DNA of 64,000 bases from Neobacillus sp. SuZ13. GTDB lineage: Bacteria > Bacillota > Bacilli > Bacillales > Cytobacillaceae. This document shows positions 15,015 to 22,651 of this stretch, one piece after another; the stretch's first letter is position 1; the number at the start of each line of letters is the position of its first letter. Location of the stretch: contig NZ_CP126107.1 in assembly GCF_030123365.1 (NCBI RefSeq), positions 2,403,501 to 2,467,500 on the forward strand, given 5' to 3'. The position numbers were made by a program, and so were the translations under genes. The notes beneath the pieces were generated by a model. That model did not search any database and was not told where the DNA came from. It saw only the letters and a list, made by a program, of their open reading frames with translations.

Positions 15015-15991
15015 TTAATCATTTATCTGCGATAACAATTGCGTATATTATCGACATGTTTATTGGTGATCCACCCAACTGGCCTCATCCTGTAAAATGG
15101 ATTGGTACAATGATTTCATTTTTTGAGAAACGCTTAAATACGGGGAAGTTTAAAAAATGGAAAGGGGTAGGAATGCTCCTTTTTATTTTACTCTTTGTTT
15201 ATTTCATTGTATTCGTTTTAATTTTGGTCGGTTATCGTGTTCATCCATTTGTAGGTATATTAGTAGAAAGTATCATAATATCAACAACTATTGCTCAAAA
15301 GAGTTTAAAGGGAGCGGCCCTAGAGGTTTATCGACCATTAAGAGAAGGGAAACTTTCTGAAGCGAGGAAAAAACTATCCTATATTGTTGGCCGTGATACT
15401 GAAAACCTTGATGAAGGTGAAATTGCAAGGGGTGCGATTGAAACGGTGGCTGAAAATACAAGCGATGGGGTGACAGCCCCAATGTTTTGGGCACTCATTG
15501 GCGGGGCACCACTGGCGATGGTTTATCGGGCAACGAATACATGTGACTCGATGGTGGGCCACATGAATGATAGATATAAAGAGTTTGGATGGGCATCTGC
15601 AAAATGGGATGATGTAATGAATTGGATACCGAGTCGATTAACAGGAATGACGATGCTGATTGGAAAACGACCAGAAAAGACAGGTTTCAGGCGTGCTTGG
15701 ATGATTTTGTTCCGTGATGCGAAAAAGCATCCCAGTCCAAACAGCGGTTGGGGAGAGGCGGCTGTTGCAGCTATTTTAGGGATCCAGCTAGGCGGTATCA
15801 ATTATTACAAAGGGATTCAATCGAACCGCGCAAAAATGGGTGATCCAATTCAAATAATCCAAGCAGCGCAGATCCTTGGAGCCAATTCTATTCTTAGCCG
15901 AACGGTTTTTCTGTTTTTACTACTATTATGGATAGGGGGAATATTCCTTGAGTTGGCCGTCACATGGATCGAATCCTCAATATTTATATAA
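15008..15991 (+). CDS. cbiB: Adenosylcobinamide-phosphate synthase
   Basis: Membrane enzyme that amidates adenosylcobyric acid with aminopropanol (phosphate) to make cobinamide (phosphate). The start at 15008 (ATGTTAG, overlapping the btuD-cbiZ stop) gives 327 residues; in-frame upstream sequence lies inside the previous gene. Landmarks: DMFIGDPPNWPHPVKWIG near the N-terminus, ETVAENTSDGVTAPMFWALIGG in the middle, NTCDSMVGHMNDRYKEFGWA, and HPSPNSGWGEAA. Several membrane helices. It receives cobyric acid from CbiZ salvage or CobQ. Confidence 0.95.
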   Translation: MLVNHLSAITIAYIIDMFIGDPPNWPHPVKWIGTMISFFEKRLNTGKFKKWKGVGMLLFILLFVYFIVFVLILVGYRVHPFVGILVESIIISTTIAQKSLKGAALEVYRPLREGKLSEARKKLSYIVGRDTENLDEGEIARGAIETVAENTSDGVTAPMFWALIGGAPLAMVYRATNTCDSMVGHMNDRYKEFGWASAKWDDVMNWIPSRLTGMTMLIGKRPEKTGFRRAWMILFRDAKKHPSPNSGWGEAAVAAILGIQLGGINYYKGIQSNRAKMGDPIQIIQAAQILGANSILSRTVFLFLLLLWIGGIFLELAVTWIESSIFI

Positions 15992-17030
15992 AGCTATGGG
16001 ATTAGCGCTCCCAAAGGAGTTTATCGATTTTAGCGCAAATATTAATCCATTGGGTCCACCAACTGCGCTAAAGGAAAAGTGGGTGGATTTTTTTCGAGAA
16101 ATTCATGTGTACCCAGATCCGTTTGCCACAAAGCTTACGGACATGATTTCAAACGTAGAACAGATCAAGAGTGATTCCATTTTAATTGGTAATGGCGGAG
16201 CAGAACTGATTACACTGCTTGGACGAATGCTTGCTCGCAAAAGGGTCCTCATTGTCGAGCCGACTTTTTCAGAATATGAAGAAGTATGTCGGGCCAATCA
16301 ATGTGAAATTGTTTATCATCAATTAGCGGAGCCGGACTTTACATTGAATCTAACTGATTTACGCTCTAATTTAGAAGATGTGGATGCTATGTTTTTGTGT
16401 AACCCTAATAACCCAACCGGAATTCACTATCCTCCATCAACGATAATCTCTATGGTAGAAGAGTGTGAAAAACGAGGTTGTCTCGTCATCTTAGATGAAG
16501 CTTTTTTTGATTTTTTAATCGAATATGAATCATTTGTTCCATACATAAACCGATTTTCAAATTTAATTATTATTCGCTCGCTGACAAAGATGTTTGCGAT
16601 ACCAGGAATTCGCTTGGGATATTTAGTCGCACAACCTGCGATTGTTTCAGAACTGAGCAAGCAGCAATCCCATTGGAGCACCAATACCATTGCGTTACTA
16701 GCAGGGGAGCTTTGCCTGCAAAACAAAGGTTTTATTAAAGAGACACAGGAATTTATTGGTTGTGAGCGAAAGAGGCTATTTGCTTTTTTTCATCAAAATA
16801 ACTATATTGCTTCGTCATCTCATGTGAATTTCTACTTACTACAGGATCCACTTTTACAGGATCAATTCACATTATTTGAGTTTCTTGTTCATCAGGGCAT
16901 CATCCCACGACATACTTTTAATTTCCCAGGCTTGGAGGGAAGATGGCTGCGATTTGCTATAAAAGGTTATGAAGAAAATAATCGATTAATGGAGGTGTTA
17001 ACTCAATGGCGGCATCAACACTCATCTTGA
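15948..17030 (+). CDS. cobD: Threonine-phosphate decarboxylase
   Basis: PLP-dependent class I/II aminotransferase-fold enzyme giving (R)-1-amino-2-propanol O-phosphate, the linker of the nucleotide loop. The TTG start at 15948, preceded by AGGGGGAA, gives the standard N-terminus WPSHGSNPQYLY; 360 residues. Other landmarks: DFSANINPLGPP, FLCNPNNPTG, LDEAFFDF, and RSLTKMFAIPGIRLGYL, which holds the PLP lysine. It overlaps cbiB by 44 bp and cobU by 25 bp. HisC-like enzymes share the fold, but the N-terminal motif and cluster point to CobD. Confidence 0.93.
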   Translation: MSWPSHGSNPQYLYKAMGLALPKEFIDFSANINPLGPPTALKEKWVDFFREIHVYPDPFATKLTDMISNVEQIKSDSILIGNGGAELITLLGRMLARKRVLIVEPTFSEYEEVCRANQCEIVYHQLAEPDFTLNLTDLRSNLEDVDAMFLCNPNNPTGIHYPPSTIISMVEECEKRGCLVILDEAFFDFLIEYESFVPYINRFSNLIIIRSLTKMFAIPGIRLGYLVAQPAIVSELSKQQSHWSTNTIALLAGELCLQNKGFIKETQEFIGCERKRLFAFFHQNNYIASSSHVNFYLLQDPLLQDQFTLFEFLVHQGIIPRHTFNFPGLEGRWLRFAIKGYEENNRLMEVLTQWRHQHSS

Positions 17031-17578
17031 TAATGGGTGGTGTGAGGAGCGGAAAGAGTAGCTTTGCGGAGAGGACAGCAATAGAAATGGCAAGTAAAAC
17101 TGGAGGTCGACTTAACTATCTGGCTACGGGTGTTGCTTCAGATCCAGAAATGAAGGAACGAATTGAAAAACACCAACGGGATCGCTTAACAGGAGCCTGT
17201 CAATGGCAAACATATGAACAGTCCGTTCAAATAGGGAAGATAGCGGATGAATTTAAATCCGAGGATGTGGTTTTACTAGATTGTCTCACCACACTATTAA
17301 ATAATGAACTTTTTTCTTCTGATCAAGAGTGGGATGAACGATTCTTAACCACTATTAAAGATACTATTCTCACCGGGATTACTACTATAAAGAAACGTGT
17401 CGGAACCATGTTAATCGTTAGTAATGAAGTTTTAAATGAATCTTTACTCGGCAATGAATTGGTGTTTACATATGGCCGTTTACTTGGACAAATCCATCAA
17501 TACATAGTCAGGGAGGCGGACCAAGTATTTTTAGTGGAAGCAGGGATTCCAATCGTTTTGAAGGGAGCAATAAAATGA
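17006..17578 (+). CDS. cobU: Adenosylcobinamide kinase / adenosylcobinamide-phosphate guanylyltransferase
   Basis: Bifunctional cytosolic enzyme that phosphorylates adenosylcobinamide and transfers GMP to give AdoCbi-GDP. 190 residues with intact P-loop GGVRSGKSSFAE (residues 11-22), NYLATGVASDPEM and RIEKHQRDRLTGACQWQTYE with the guanylylated-His region, VVLLDCLTTLLNN and VSNEVLNE. Start after GGAGGTG within the end of cobD; its stop overlaps the start of cobQ by four bases. A second, degenerate CobU-like gene lies downstream at 20389. Confidence 0.95.
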   Translation: MAASTLILIMGGVRSGKSSFAERTAIEMASKTGGRLNYLATGVASDPEMKERIEKHQRDRLTGACQWQTYEQSVQIGKIADEFKSEDVVLLDCLTTLLNNELFSSDQEWDERFLTTIKDTILTGITTIKKRVGTMLIVSNEVLNESLLGNELVFTYGRLLGQIHQYIVREADQVFLVEAGIPIVLKGAIK

Positions 17579-19080
17579 AAGGAATCATGATTCAGGGGAC
17601 AGCTTCAGATGTGGGCAAAAGTTTAATCGTAACAACCCTGTGCCGAATCCTTTCCAACGAGGGAGTAAGGGTCACTCCGTTTAAATCCCAGAACATGTCC
17701 AATAATTCTTACGTGACAAGCGACGGAAATGAGATTGGAAGAGCACAAGGAATTCAAGCAGAGGCTGCTAGAATAGAGCCCTCTGTATGGATGAATCCGA
17801 TTCTATTAAAGCCGCGTTCCGCACAGGACGCTGAAATTGTTTACTTAGGGAAAGCAATCGAGACGCTTTCAGGGAGCGGGTATCGTGATCACTTTTATGA
17901 GAAGGGGTTAGCAGTAATTAAGGAATCACTTCAACAACTTGCAACTGAATATGATGTAGTCGTCATTGAGGGAGCAGGCAGCCCAGTTGAAATTAATTTA
18001 AAGGACCGCGAACTTGTTAATATGAAGGTGGCCGAATTGGCGGATATACCAGTTGTTTTGGTTGCTGATATTGACCGCGGCGGAGTGTTTGCAAGTATCG
18101 TTGGCACGCTTGATTTACTGGAGCCTAACGAAAGGGAAAGAGTAGTTGGTGTAATTATTAATAAGTTTCGTGGCGATCTCAGCTTATTTGAGGATGGAAT
18201 TCAGTGGCTCGAAGAAAAAACAGGTGTCCCAGTACTAGGTGTATTGCCGTTTGTGGAAAATCATATGATTGATGGCGAGGACTCATTATCGATCAGGACC
18301 CAATTTTCCTATCCGAAAAAAGGGACACTAGATATTGCTGTCATCCACCTCCCGTTTATTTCAAATTACAGTGACTTGGAGCCATTCTTATATGAGGAGG
18401 ATGTAACAATCCGCTGGGTCAAAAATTCAAGTGAATTCGGACAACCGGATGCGATTATCCTACCTGGTACAAAAAGTACGATCAGTGACATGCAAAATTT
18501 ACGAGATAAACAGTTAGATATTTTAATCAAAAAACATGTGGCCAATGGCGGTTTTATTGTAGGTATCTGTGGTGGGTATCAAATCCTCGGTGAAGAATTG
18601 ATTGATAAAGAAGGAAGGGACACAAACATTCCTAACTACAAGGTTAAAGGATTAGGAATGATCCCAGCGACGACTACTTTTTATCAAGATAAGGAAACCA
18701 ATCAAGTCAATGCTCAGTATCACAAAGCTACGGGATTACCTGCATTTCAAGGGCTAGAGGGCTATGAAATTCATTTAGGAAAGACTACCGTTTCTAAAGG
18801 TGGTATTCCATTTTTAACCTTTGCTAATGGGGAAGATGATGGGTATTTCGGAAATGACGGACATATCATTGGAACATATCTTCATCATCTTTTTCATAAT
18901 GATGAGTGGAGAAATCACTGGTTAAACATGATTCGGAAAAAGAAAGGTCTGCCTGTCCAAGAAATTAAATCTATTAGCGAGTATAAAGATAAACGATTTA
19001 ATATTTTAGCAAATGAGATGAAAAGTCACATAAAATGGGATCTGATGAAAAAGCTCATCCATCAATGGGGTTCAAAATGA
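17575..19080 (+). CDS. cobQ: Cobyric acid synthase
   Basis: Glutamine-dependent amidation of adenosylcobyrinic acid a,c-diamide at four side chains (CobQ/CbiP). 501 residues: N-terminal dethiobiotin-synthetase-like ATPase (MIQGTASDVGKSLIVTTLCR; PFKSQNMSNNS; VEINLKDRELVNM; ADIDRGGVFASI) and C-terminal class I amidotransferase from about residue 250 with nucleophile Cys in FIVGICGGYQILGEE and the His in GTYLHHLFHN. Overlaps cobU by 4 bp and cobS by a few bases. The rest of de novo corrin synthesis is not in this window, so its substrate must come from elsewhere or from partial intermediates. Confidence 0.96.
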   Translation: MKGIMIQGTASDVGKSLIVTTLCRILSNEGVRVTPFKSQNMSNNSYVTSDGNEIGRAQGIQAEAARIEPSVWMNPILLKPRSAQDAEIVYLGKAIETLSGSGYRDHFYEKGLAVIKESLQQLATEYDVVVIEGAGSPVEINLKDRELVNMKVAELADIPVVLVADIDRGGVFASIVGTLDLLEPNERERVVGVIINKFRGDLSLFEDGIQWLEEKTGVPVLGVLPFVENHMIDGEDSLSIRTQFSYPKKGTLDIAVIHLPFISNYSDLEPFLYEEDVTIRWVKNSSEFGQPDAIILPGTKSTISDMQNLRDKQLDILIKKHVANGGFIVGICGGYQILGEELIDKEGRDTNIPNYKVKGLGMIPATTTFYQDKETNQVNAQYHKATGLPAFQGLEGYEIHLGKTTVSKGGIPFLTFANGEDDGYFGNDGHIIGTYLHHLFHNDEWRNHWLNMIRKKKGLPVQEIKSISEYKDKRFNILANEMKSHIKWDLMKKLIHQWGSK

Positions 19081-19868
19081 TGATGTTCTGGAAAGGTTTT
19101 TTAATCGATATTCAATTTTTTACAGCAATCCCGATCAGAAGAGAATTGCCTATGGATAAGGAACACCTTAAAAAGGCAGTGCAAACATTCCCGCTCGTAG
19201 GATTAATGCAAGGGATTATTTATTCAGCGCTCTTATATCTTTGTCTGGAATTTACTCCTTTTAGCCACCTTGCTTCAGCCTTCTTGCTCTGGCTGGCAAC
19301 AATTCTCTTGACGGGAGGAATTCATCTCGATGGCTGGATGGATGCGAGTGATGCTTTTTTTTCCTATCAAGATCAGGAGAAAAGGCTTGAAATTATGAAG
19401 GATCCTAGAACAGGTGCCTTTGGCGTTCTGTCCATATTGGTTTTATTAAGCTGTCGGTTTCTTTTTATTTATGAAAGTATAGCGAATGTTGAAAACGTCC
19501 TATTTATCATTATTGCACTTATTCCTTTTTTAAGTAAAAATGTCATGGGAGTTCTGTTGTTAACTGTGAAGACCGCCAAAAATGAAGGACTCGGCGCATT
19601 GTTCCAAAATGCGGCGAAACCGCAGTCACTATGGCTGTATCCCATTTACTTAATCTGTCTGCTCATTTTAGTTAGTTTTTTTAATAAGCAATTCTTCAAT
19701 ATAGGTATATTAATTCTGATTTCCGCATGCTGTATATTTCTGTTTCGCCGAAAAGCTGTGAAATGGTTTGGCGGTATTACTGGGGATGTCTTAGGCGCTG
19801 CGGTGGAAGGGACTGAGTTATTACTGTGGATGACCGTGTGGTTATTGCATTATTTCGTCATGGTGTAA
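19077..19868 (+). CDS. cobS: Adenosylcobinamide-GDP ribazoletransferase (cobalamin synthase)
   Basis: Membrane enzyme joining AdoCbi-GDP to alpha-ribazole (phosphate) to complete the cobamide. The start is one of three consecutive ATG codons at 19077-19085 overlapping the cobQ stop; about 263 residues. Landmarks: FLIDIQFFTAIPI at the N-terminus, GGIHLDGWMDASDAFFS (the Asp-rich catalytic motif), MKDPRTGAFGV and a final TGDVLGAAVEGTELLLWM. Several membrane helices. It overlaps cobC by 43 bp. Confidence 0.95.
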   Translation: MMMFWKGFLIDIQFFTAIPIRRELPMDKEHLKKAVQTFPLVGLMQGIIYSALLYLCLEFTPFSHLASAFLLWLATILLTGGIHLDGWMDASDAFFSYQDQEKRLEIMKDPRTGAFGVLSILVLLSCRFLFIYESIANVENVLFIIIALIPFLSKNVMGVLLLTVKTAKNEGLGALFQNAAKPQSLWLYPIYLICLLILVSFFNKQFFNIGILILISACCIFLFRRKAVKWFGGITGDVLGAAVEGTELLLWMTVWLLHYFVMV

Positions 19869-20437
19869 CCGAAGAGAACAAACGCAAAGCCTATTTGGGC
19901 TGGAATGATTCACCCTTATCTCCTGAAATAAAGGATTTAGTCATTTCAAAAAGTTATGAGCAGTATTATTCTAGTGATTTGCAAAGATGTGTTCAAACAG
20001 GAGAAAGATTATTTTCAAATGCTCAGTTAAATCTTGTCAAAGAATTACGAGAAATGAATTTCGGTAAATGGGAAGGGAAAACGTACGAAGAATTAAAAGA
20101 AAATGTTCACTATCGCAACTGGCTGAAAGCTCCTACTTTACATCTTCCGCCGGAAGGTGAATCATATCATGAATTCACCATAAGGATTGATTCTGGCTGG
20201 ACTAAAATTGCCGACGAGATATTTATGTCAAACCTTAGGAGCTGTGCGGTAATTACTCATGGAGGAGTTATTCGCTATCTGTTATCAAGGTTTGCTCCGG
20301 TCAAAAAAGAATTTTGGGCGTGGGAGGTAAATCATGATCAAGGGTACGAACTCATTTTTGAAAGGGAATCATTAAGGAGAGGTGAACGATGCATTTTATT
20401 ATTGGAGGTGCCTTTAACGGCAAAAGGGCATGGGTAA
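19826..20437 (+). CDS. cobC: Alpha-ribazole phosphatase (histidine phosphatase family)
   Basis: Removes the phosphate from alpha-ribazole 5'-phosphate or adenosylcobalamin 5'-phosphate. 203 residues with the histidine-phosphatase signature ALFRHGVTEEN (catalytic His), SSDLQRCVQT, FGKWEGKTYEEL, PPEGES and VITHGGVIRYLL with the second His. The GTG start at 19826 is most likely; a second GTG twelve bases on is possible. It overlaps cobS and the CobU-like gene, so the C-terminal 16 residues are read from shared DNA. Gene context separates it from general phosphoglycerate mutases. Confidence 0.88.
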   Translation: MDDRVVIALFRHGVTEENKRKAYLGWNDSPLSPEIKDLVISKSYEQYYSSDLQRCVQTGERLFSNAQLNLVKELREMNFGKWEGKTYEELKENVHYRNWLKAPTLHLPPEGESYHEFTIRIDSGWTKIADEIFMSNLRSCAVITHGGVIRYLLSRFAPVKKEFWAWEVNHDQGYELIFERESLRRGERCILLLEVPLTAKGHG

Positions 20438-20823
20438 AGGATACCTATAACCGTTTCAAGAATAAACATTGGGTTTCAGCTTACGATGGCCACTCTCTCC
20501 CGATAAATCTAATTGATTTCGACGAGGGTGTGGTAATTCTTGAGGGACTAGAAATTTGGCTGAAAGATTTAACAGCGACATTTGATGCCGATAAGTGTCG
20601 GAAGATCTGGGTCAATTATTTAGAGGAATGGACTACTTGGGAAAATGCGAGCGAACAGCGAAAGTTAGTTGTGATTGGAACTGATATAACAAAAGGAATT
20701 GTTCCAATGGAGGTAGAAAATAGACGATGGCGGGATGTAACCGGTTGGGCATATCAAGATATCGCCTCCAAAGCCGAAAAAGTTGACGTCATATGGTACG
20801 GATTAAACCAAACTATAAAGTAA
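20389..20823 (+). CDS. Degenerate CobU-like protein
   Basis: A 144-residue protein with the outline of CobU but shortened. The N-terminal HFIIGGAFNGKRAWV aligns with the CobU P-loop, keeping Gly-Lys but with Arg in place of Ser/Thr. The C-terminal RRWRDVTGWAYQDIASKAEKVDVIWYGL aligns with the RxxRDxxGxxNQxxA end of CobU. The central nucleotide-acceptor part is largely missing. It overlaps cobC by 49 bp. A complete cobU lies upstream, so this is probably an auxiliary or regulatory paralogue; similar short CobU-like proteins occur in Bacillus cobalamin clusters. Kinase activity is doubtful. Confidence 0.75.
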   Translation: MHFIIGGAFNGKRAWVKDTYNRFKNKHWVSAYDGHSLPINLIDFDEGVVILEGLEIWLKDLTATFDADKCRKIWVNYLEEWTTWENASEQRKLVVIGTDITKGIVPMEVENRRWRDVTGWAYQDIASKAEKVDVIWYGLNQTIK

Positions 20824-20831
20824 AGGGGAAT

Positions 20832-21422
20832 ATGACAATGAGAATTTACACAAGAACAGGTGACAAAGGAAAAACAAGCATCATCGGTGGACGGGTAGAT
20901 AAAGATGACACCCGTGTTGAAGCATACGGTACCGTGGACGAAGTCAATTGCTTTGTCGGTCAGGCCATTCAAGAACTGGACCCAAATTTATTTAAGGACG
21001 TTCTGGCAGATCTTGAAAAAATCCAACATGAATTATTTGATTGTGGTGGGGACCTTGCAAATGTGACGGCAAAGCGGGAATTAAAACTTCACCAAGAGTC
21101 AATTGATTACCTTGAAAAGAAAATCGACGAGTACATTGAAGAAGCGCCTGAGTTAGAGCGATTTATTTTACCAGGAGGAACCAAACCATCTGCTTCCATT
21201 CATATCGCTAGAACGGTGACAAGACGAGCAGAACGATTAGTTGTTAAGTTAGTAAAAGCTGATCCGAAAACATCTGAAATAGCTTTGATGTACCTTAACC
21301 GCCTTTCAGACTATTTCTTTGCGCTGGCAAGAGTGATTAACTTCCGCTTACAGGTCAGCGATGTAGAATATGTTCGCAGTGCGAATGTGTTCAGGGATGG
21401 GAAGCGTAAGGAGGAAAAGTGA
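20832..21422 (+). CDS. pduO: PduO-type cob(I)alamin adenosyltransferase
   Basis: Transfers adenosine from ATP to cob(I)alamin or cobinamide, giving the adenosylated corrinoid needed by the nucleotide-loop enzymes. The start at 20832 follows AAAGGGGA; 196 residues. Family motifs: IYTRTGDKGKTSIIGG (ATP-binding), DEVNCFVGQA, FDCGGDLAN, FILPGGTKPSASIHIARTVTRRAERLV, and LNRLSDYFFALAR. It is tightly packed: cblT starts right after its stop. Bacterial homologues are trimeric four-helix bundles. Confidence 0.95.
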   Translation: MTMRIYTRTGDKGKTSIIGGRVDKDDTRVEAYGTVDEVNCFVGQAIQELDPNLFKDVLADLEKIQHELFDCGGDLANVTAKRELKLHQESIDYLEKKIDEYIEEAPELERFILPGGTKPSASIHIARTVTRRAERLVVKLVKADPKTSEIALMYLNRLSDYFFALARVINFRLQVSDVEYVRSANVFRDGKRKEEK

Positions 21423-21914
21423 ATGAAAGGAAAATGGATTAGCGGACTAGCGATGTTAACGGCATTGTCTGTGGTCGGAGCTATGATTAAGATTCCAGCT
21501 ATTGTCGGCAGCGTCGCATTGGATGCATTCCCTGCACTTTTGGCAGCAGTCTTGTTTGGGGCAGGGGCAGGTGCATTAGTGGGGGCATTTGGGCATCTAT
21601 TATCGGCATTGATCGGTGGGTTCCCACTAGGGCCCTTGCACTTTTTAATTGCTGTCGAAATGGCTGTGCTGGTTTGGGTTTTTGGGCACATGTATAAAAA
21701 TAATAAAATTTTAGCAGGTGTGGTTTTTATCATTGGAAACTCATTGATTGCCCCGTTACCATTTATTTATTTAATGAATGTAGGATTTTATTTGGGAATT
21801 ATTCCTTCCTTGCTCATTGGTTCCATCATCAATACGGTCTTCGCAATGGTCGCAATTCCACGACTAACATCTCTCGTAAAACATGGATTACCCAATCGGG
21901 ATGTCAAACAATGA
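21423..21914 (+). CDS. cblT: ECF transporter S component for alpha-ribazole (CblT)
   Basis: A 163-residue membrane protein with five to six hydrophobic segments and the features of an ECF substrate-specific S component (small-residue-rich ALLAAVLFGAGAGALVGAFG, GGFPLGPLHFLIAVEM). Immediately beside a CblS-type kinase inside a cobalamin operon, the best reading is CblT, the alpha-ribazole importer described in Listeria and Geobacillus. It would need shared ECF energising subunits (EcfA, EcfA', EcfT) encoded elsewhere. It overlaps cblS by 4 bp. Substrate comes from context and family knowledge, not from a residue signature. Confidence 0.85.
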   Translation: MKGKWISGLAMLTALSVVGAMIKIPAIVGSVALDAFPALLAAVLFGAGAGALVGAFGHLLSALIGGFPLGPLHFLIAVEMAVLVWVFGHMYKNNKILAGVVFIIGNSLIAPLPFIYLMNVGFYLGIIPSLLIGSIINTVFAMVAIPRLTSLVKHGLPNRDVKQ

Positions 21915-22627
21915 GGGATATCGTAACCATTCCTTTTAGCGGTGGGGACTCCCTCATTATTACTTGTGATAATAGCGGGGCCATTGGAATGAGGGAGCAA
22001 GACCATGTTCATGTTCCCTATGAAATCGTAGCTTATTATGCATTCAGAGTTGCCGCGATGGAATGTATCGCAGCAGGAGGGGAGCCTATTTCAGTATTGC
22101 TTCATAACTTTTGTGGGAATGAACCATGGGATGAGCTAGTTGAAGGGATCGAACTGGGACTTTCCGAACTAGAGTTATCAGGAGTCAGTATTTCTGGAAG
22201 TACAGAAAGTAACTTTCAGCTTCTGCAATCTGCGGTTGGGTTGGTTGTTCTTGGCAAAAAATCAACGGCTCAAATAACCGACCGAACTTTCTCAGAACAA
22301 TTGAAATTGGCTGTTGTCGGTTTACCTCTAGTTGGAGATGAAGTGATCGAACTAAAGGATCAGGTTGCACCTCTACATATATTCAAAGAGGTCAGCAAGA
22401 TTAATGATATTATGCTATGGCCGGTTGGTTCTAAAGGGATTCTGTATGAACTCAATCAAATGTTTCCAAATGAAAAGATAACACAAGACAGGGTGAGCAC
22501 TACTGTTGATATAATCAAATCTGCTGGCCCATCCACCTGTTTCATGGCGTGCTTTCAACCCGAACAGGAAGAAATCCTCCGAAAAATCACAGGGGACTTG
22601 TTCCATACCTTAGAAATAAAAAAATAG
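21911..22627 (+). CDS. cblS: Alpha-ribazole kinase (CblS)
   Basis: A 238-residue AIR-synthase/ThiL-like ATP-dependent kinase. N-terminal TIPFSGGDSLIITCDNSGAIG is the acidic metal/ATP loop of the family, followed by VAAMECIAAGGEPISVLLHNFCG; the C-terminal part has GPSTCFMACF. Known CblS enzymes phosphorylate alpha-ribazole to alpha-ribazole phosphate, bypassing CobT and free dimethylbenzimidazole. No cobT lies in the window, consistent with this. Last gene of the long operon, followed by a strong terminator shared with the convergent PBP gene. Confidence 0.87.
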   Translation: MRDIVTIPFSGGDSLIITCDNSGAIGMREQDHVHVPYEIVAYYAFRVAAMECIAAGGEPISVLLHNFCGNEPWDELVEGIELGLSELELSGVSISGSTESNFQLLQSAVGLVVLGKKSTAQITDRTFSEQLKLAVVGLPLVGDEVIELKDQVAPLHIFKEVSKINDIMLWPVGSKGILYELNQMFPNEKITQDRVSTTVDIIKSAGPSTCFMACFQPEQEEILRKITGDLFHTLEIKK

Positions 22628-22650
22628 CACCGACATTGGTGCTATTTTTT
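22621..22650. terminator. Bidirectional terminator between cblS and the PBP gene
   Basis: AAAATAGCACC (22621-22631) pairs with GGTGCTATTTT (22638-22648), loop GACATT, and T-runs form in both directions. It overlaps the end of the cblS coding sequence. Confidence 0.93.
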
Positions 22651-22651
22651 A

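Noticed and set aside
8983..22627. The rib and cobalamin genes as one BluB-type dimethylbenzimidazole synthesis unit
   Set aside because: No bluB or cobT is present, and the cobalamin genes have their own promoter and riboswitch.
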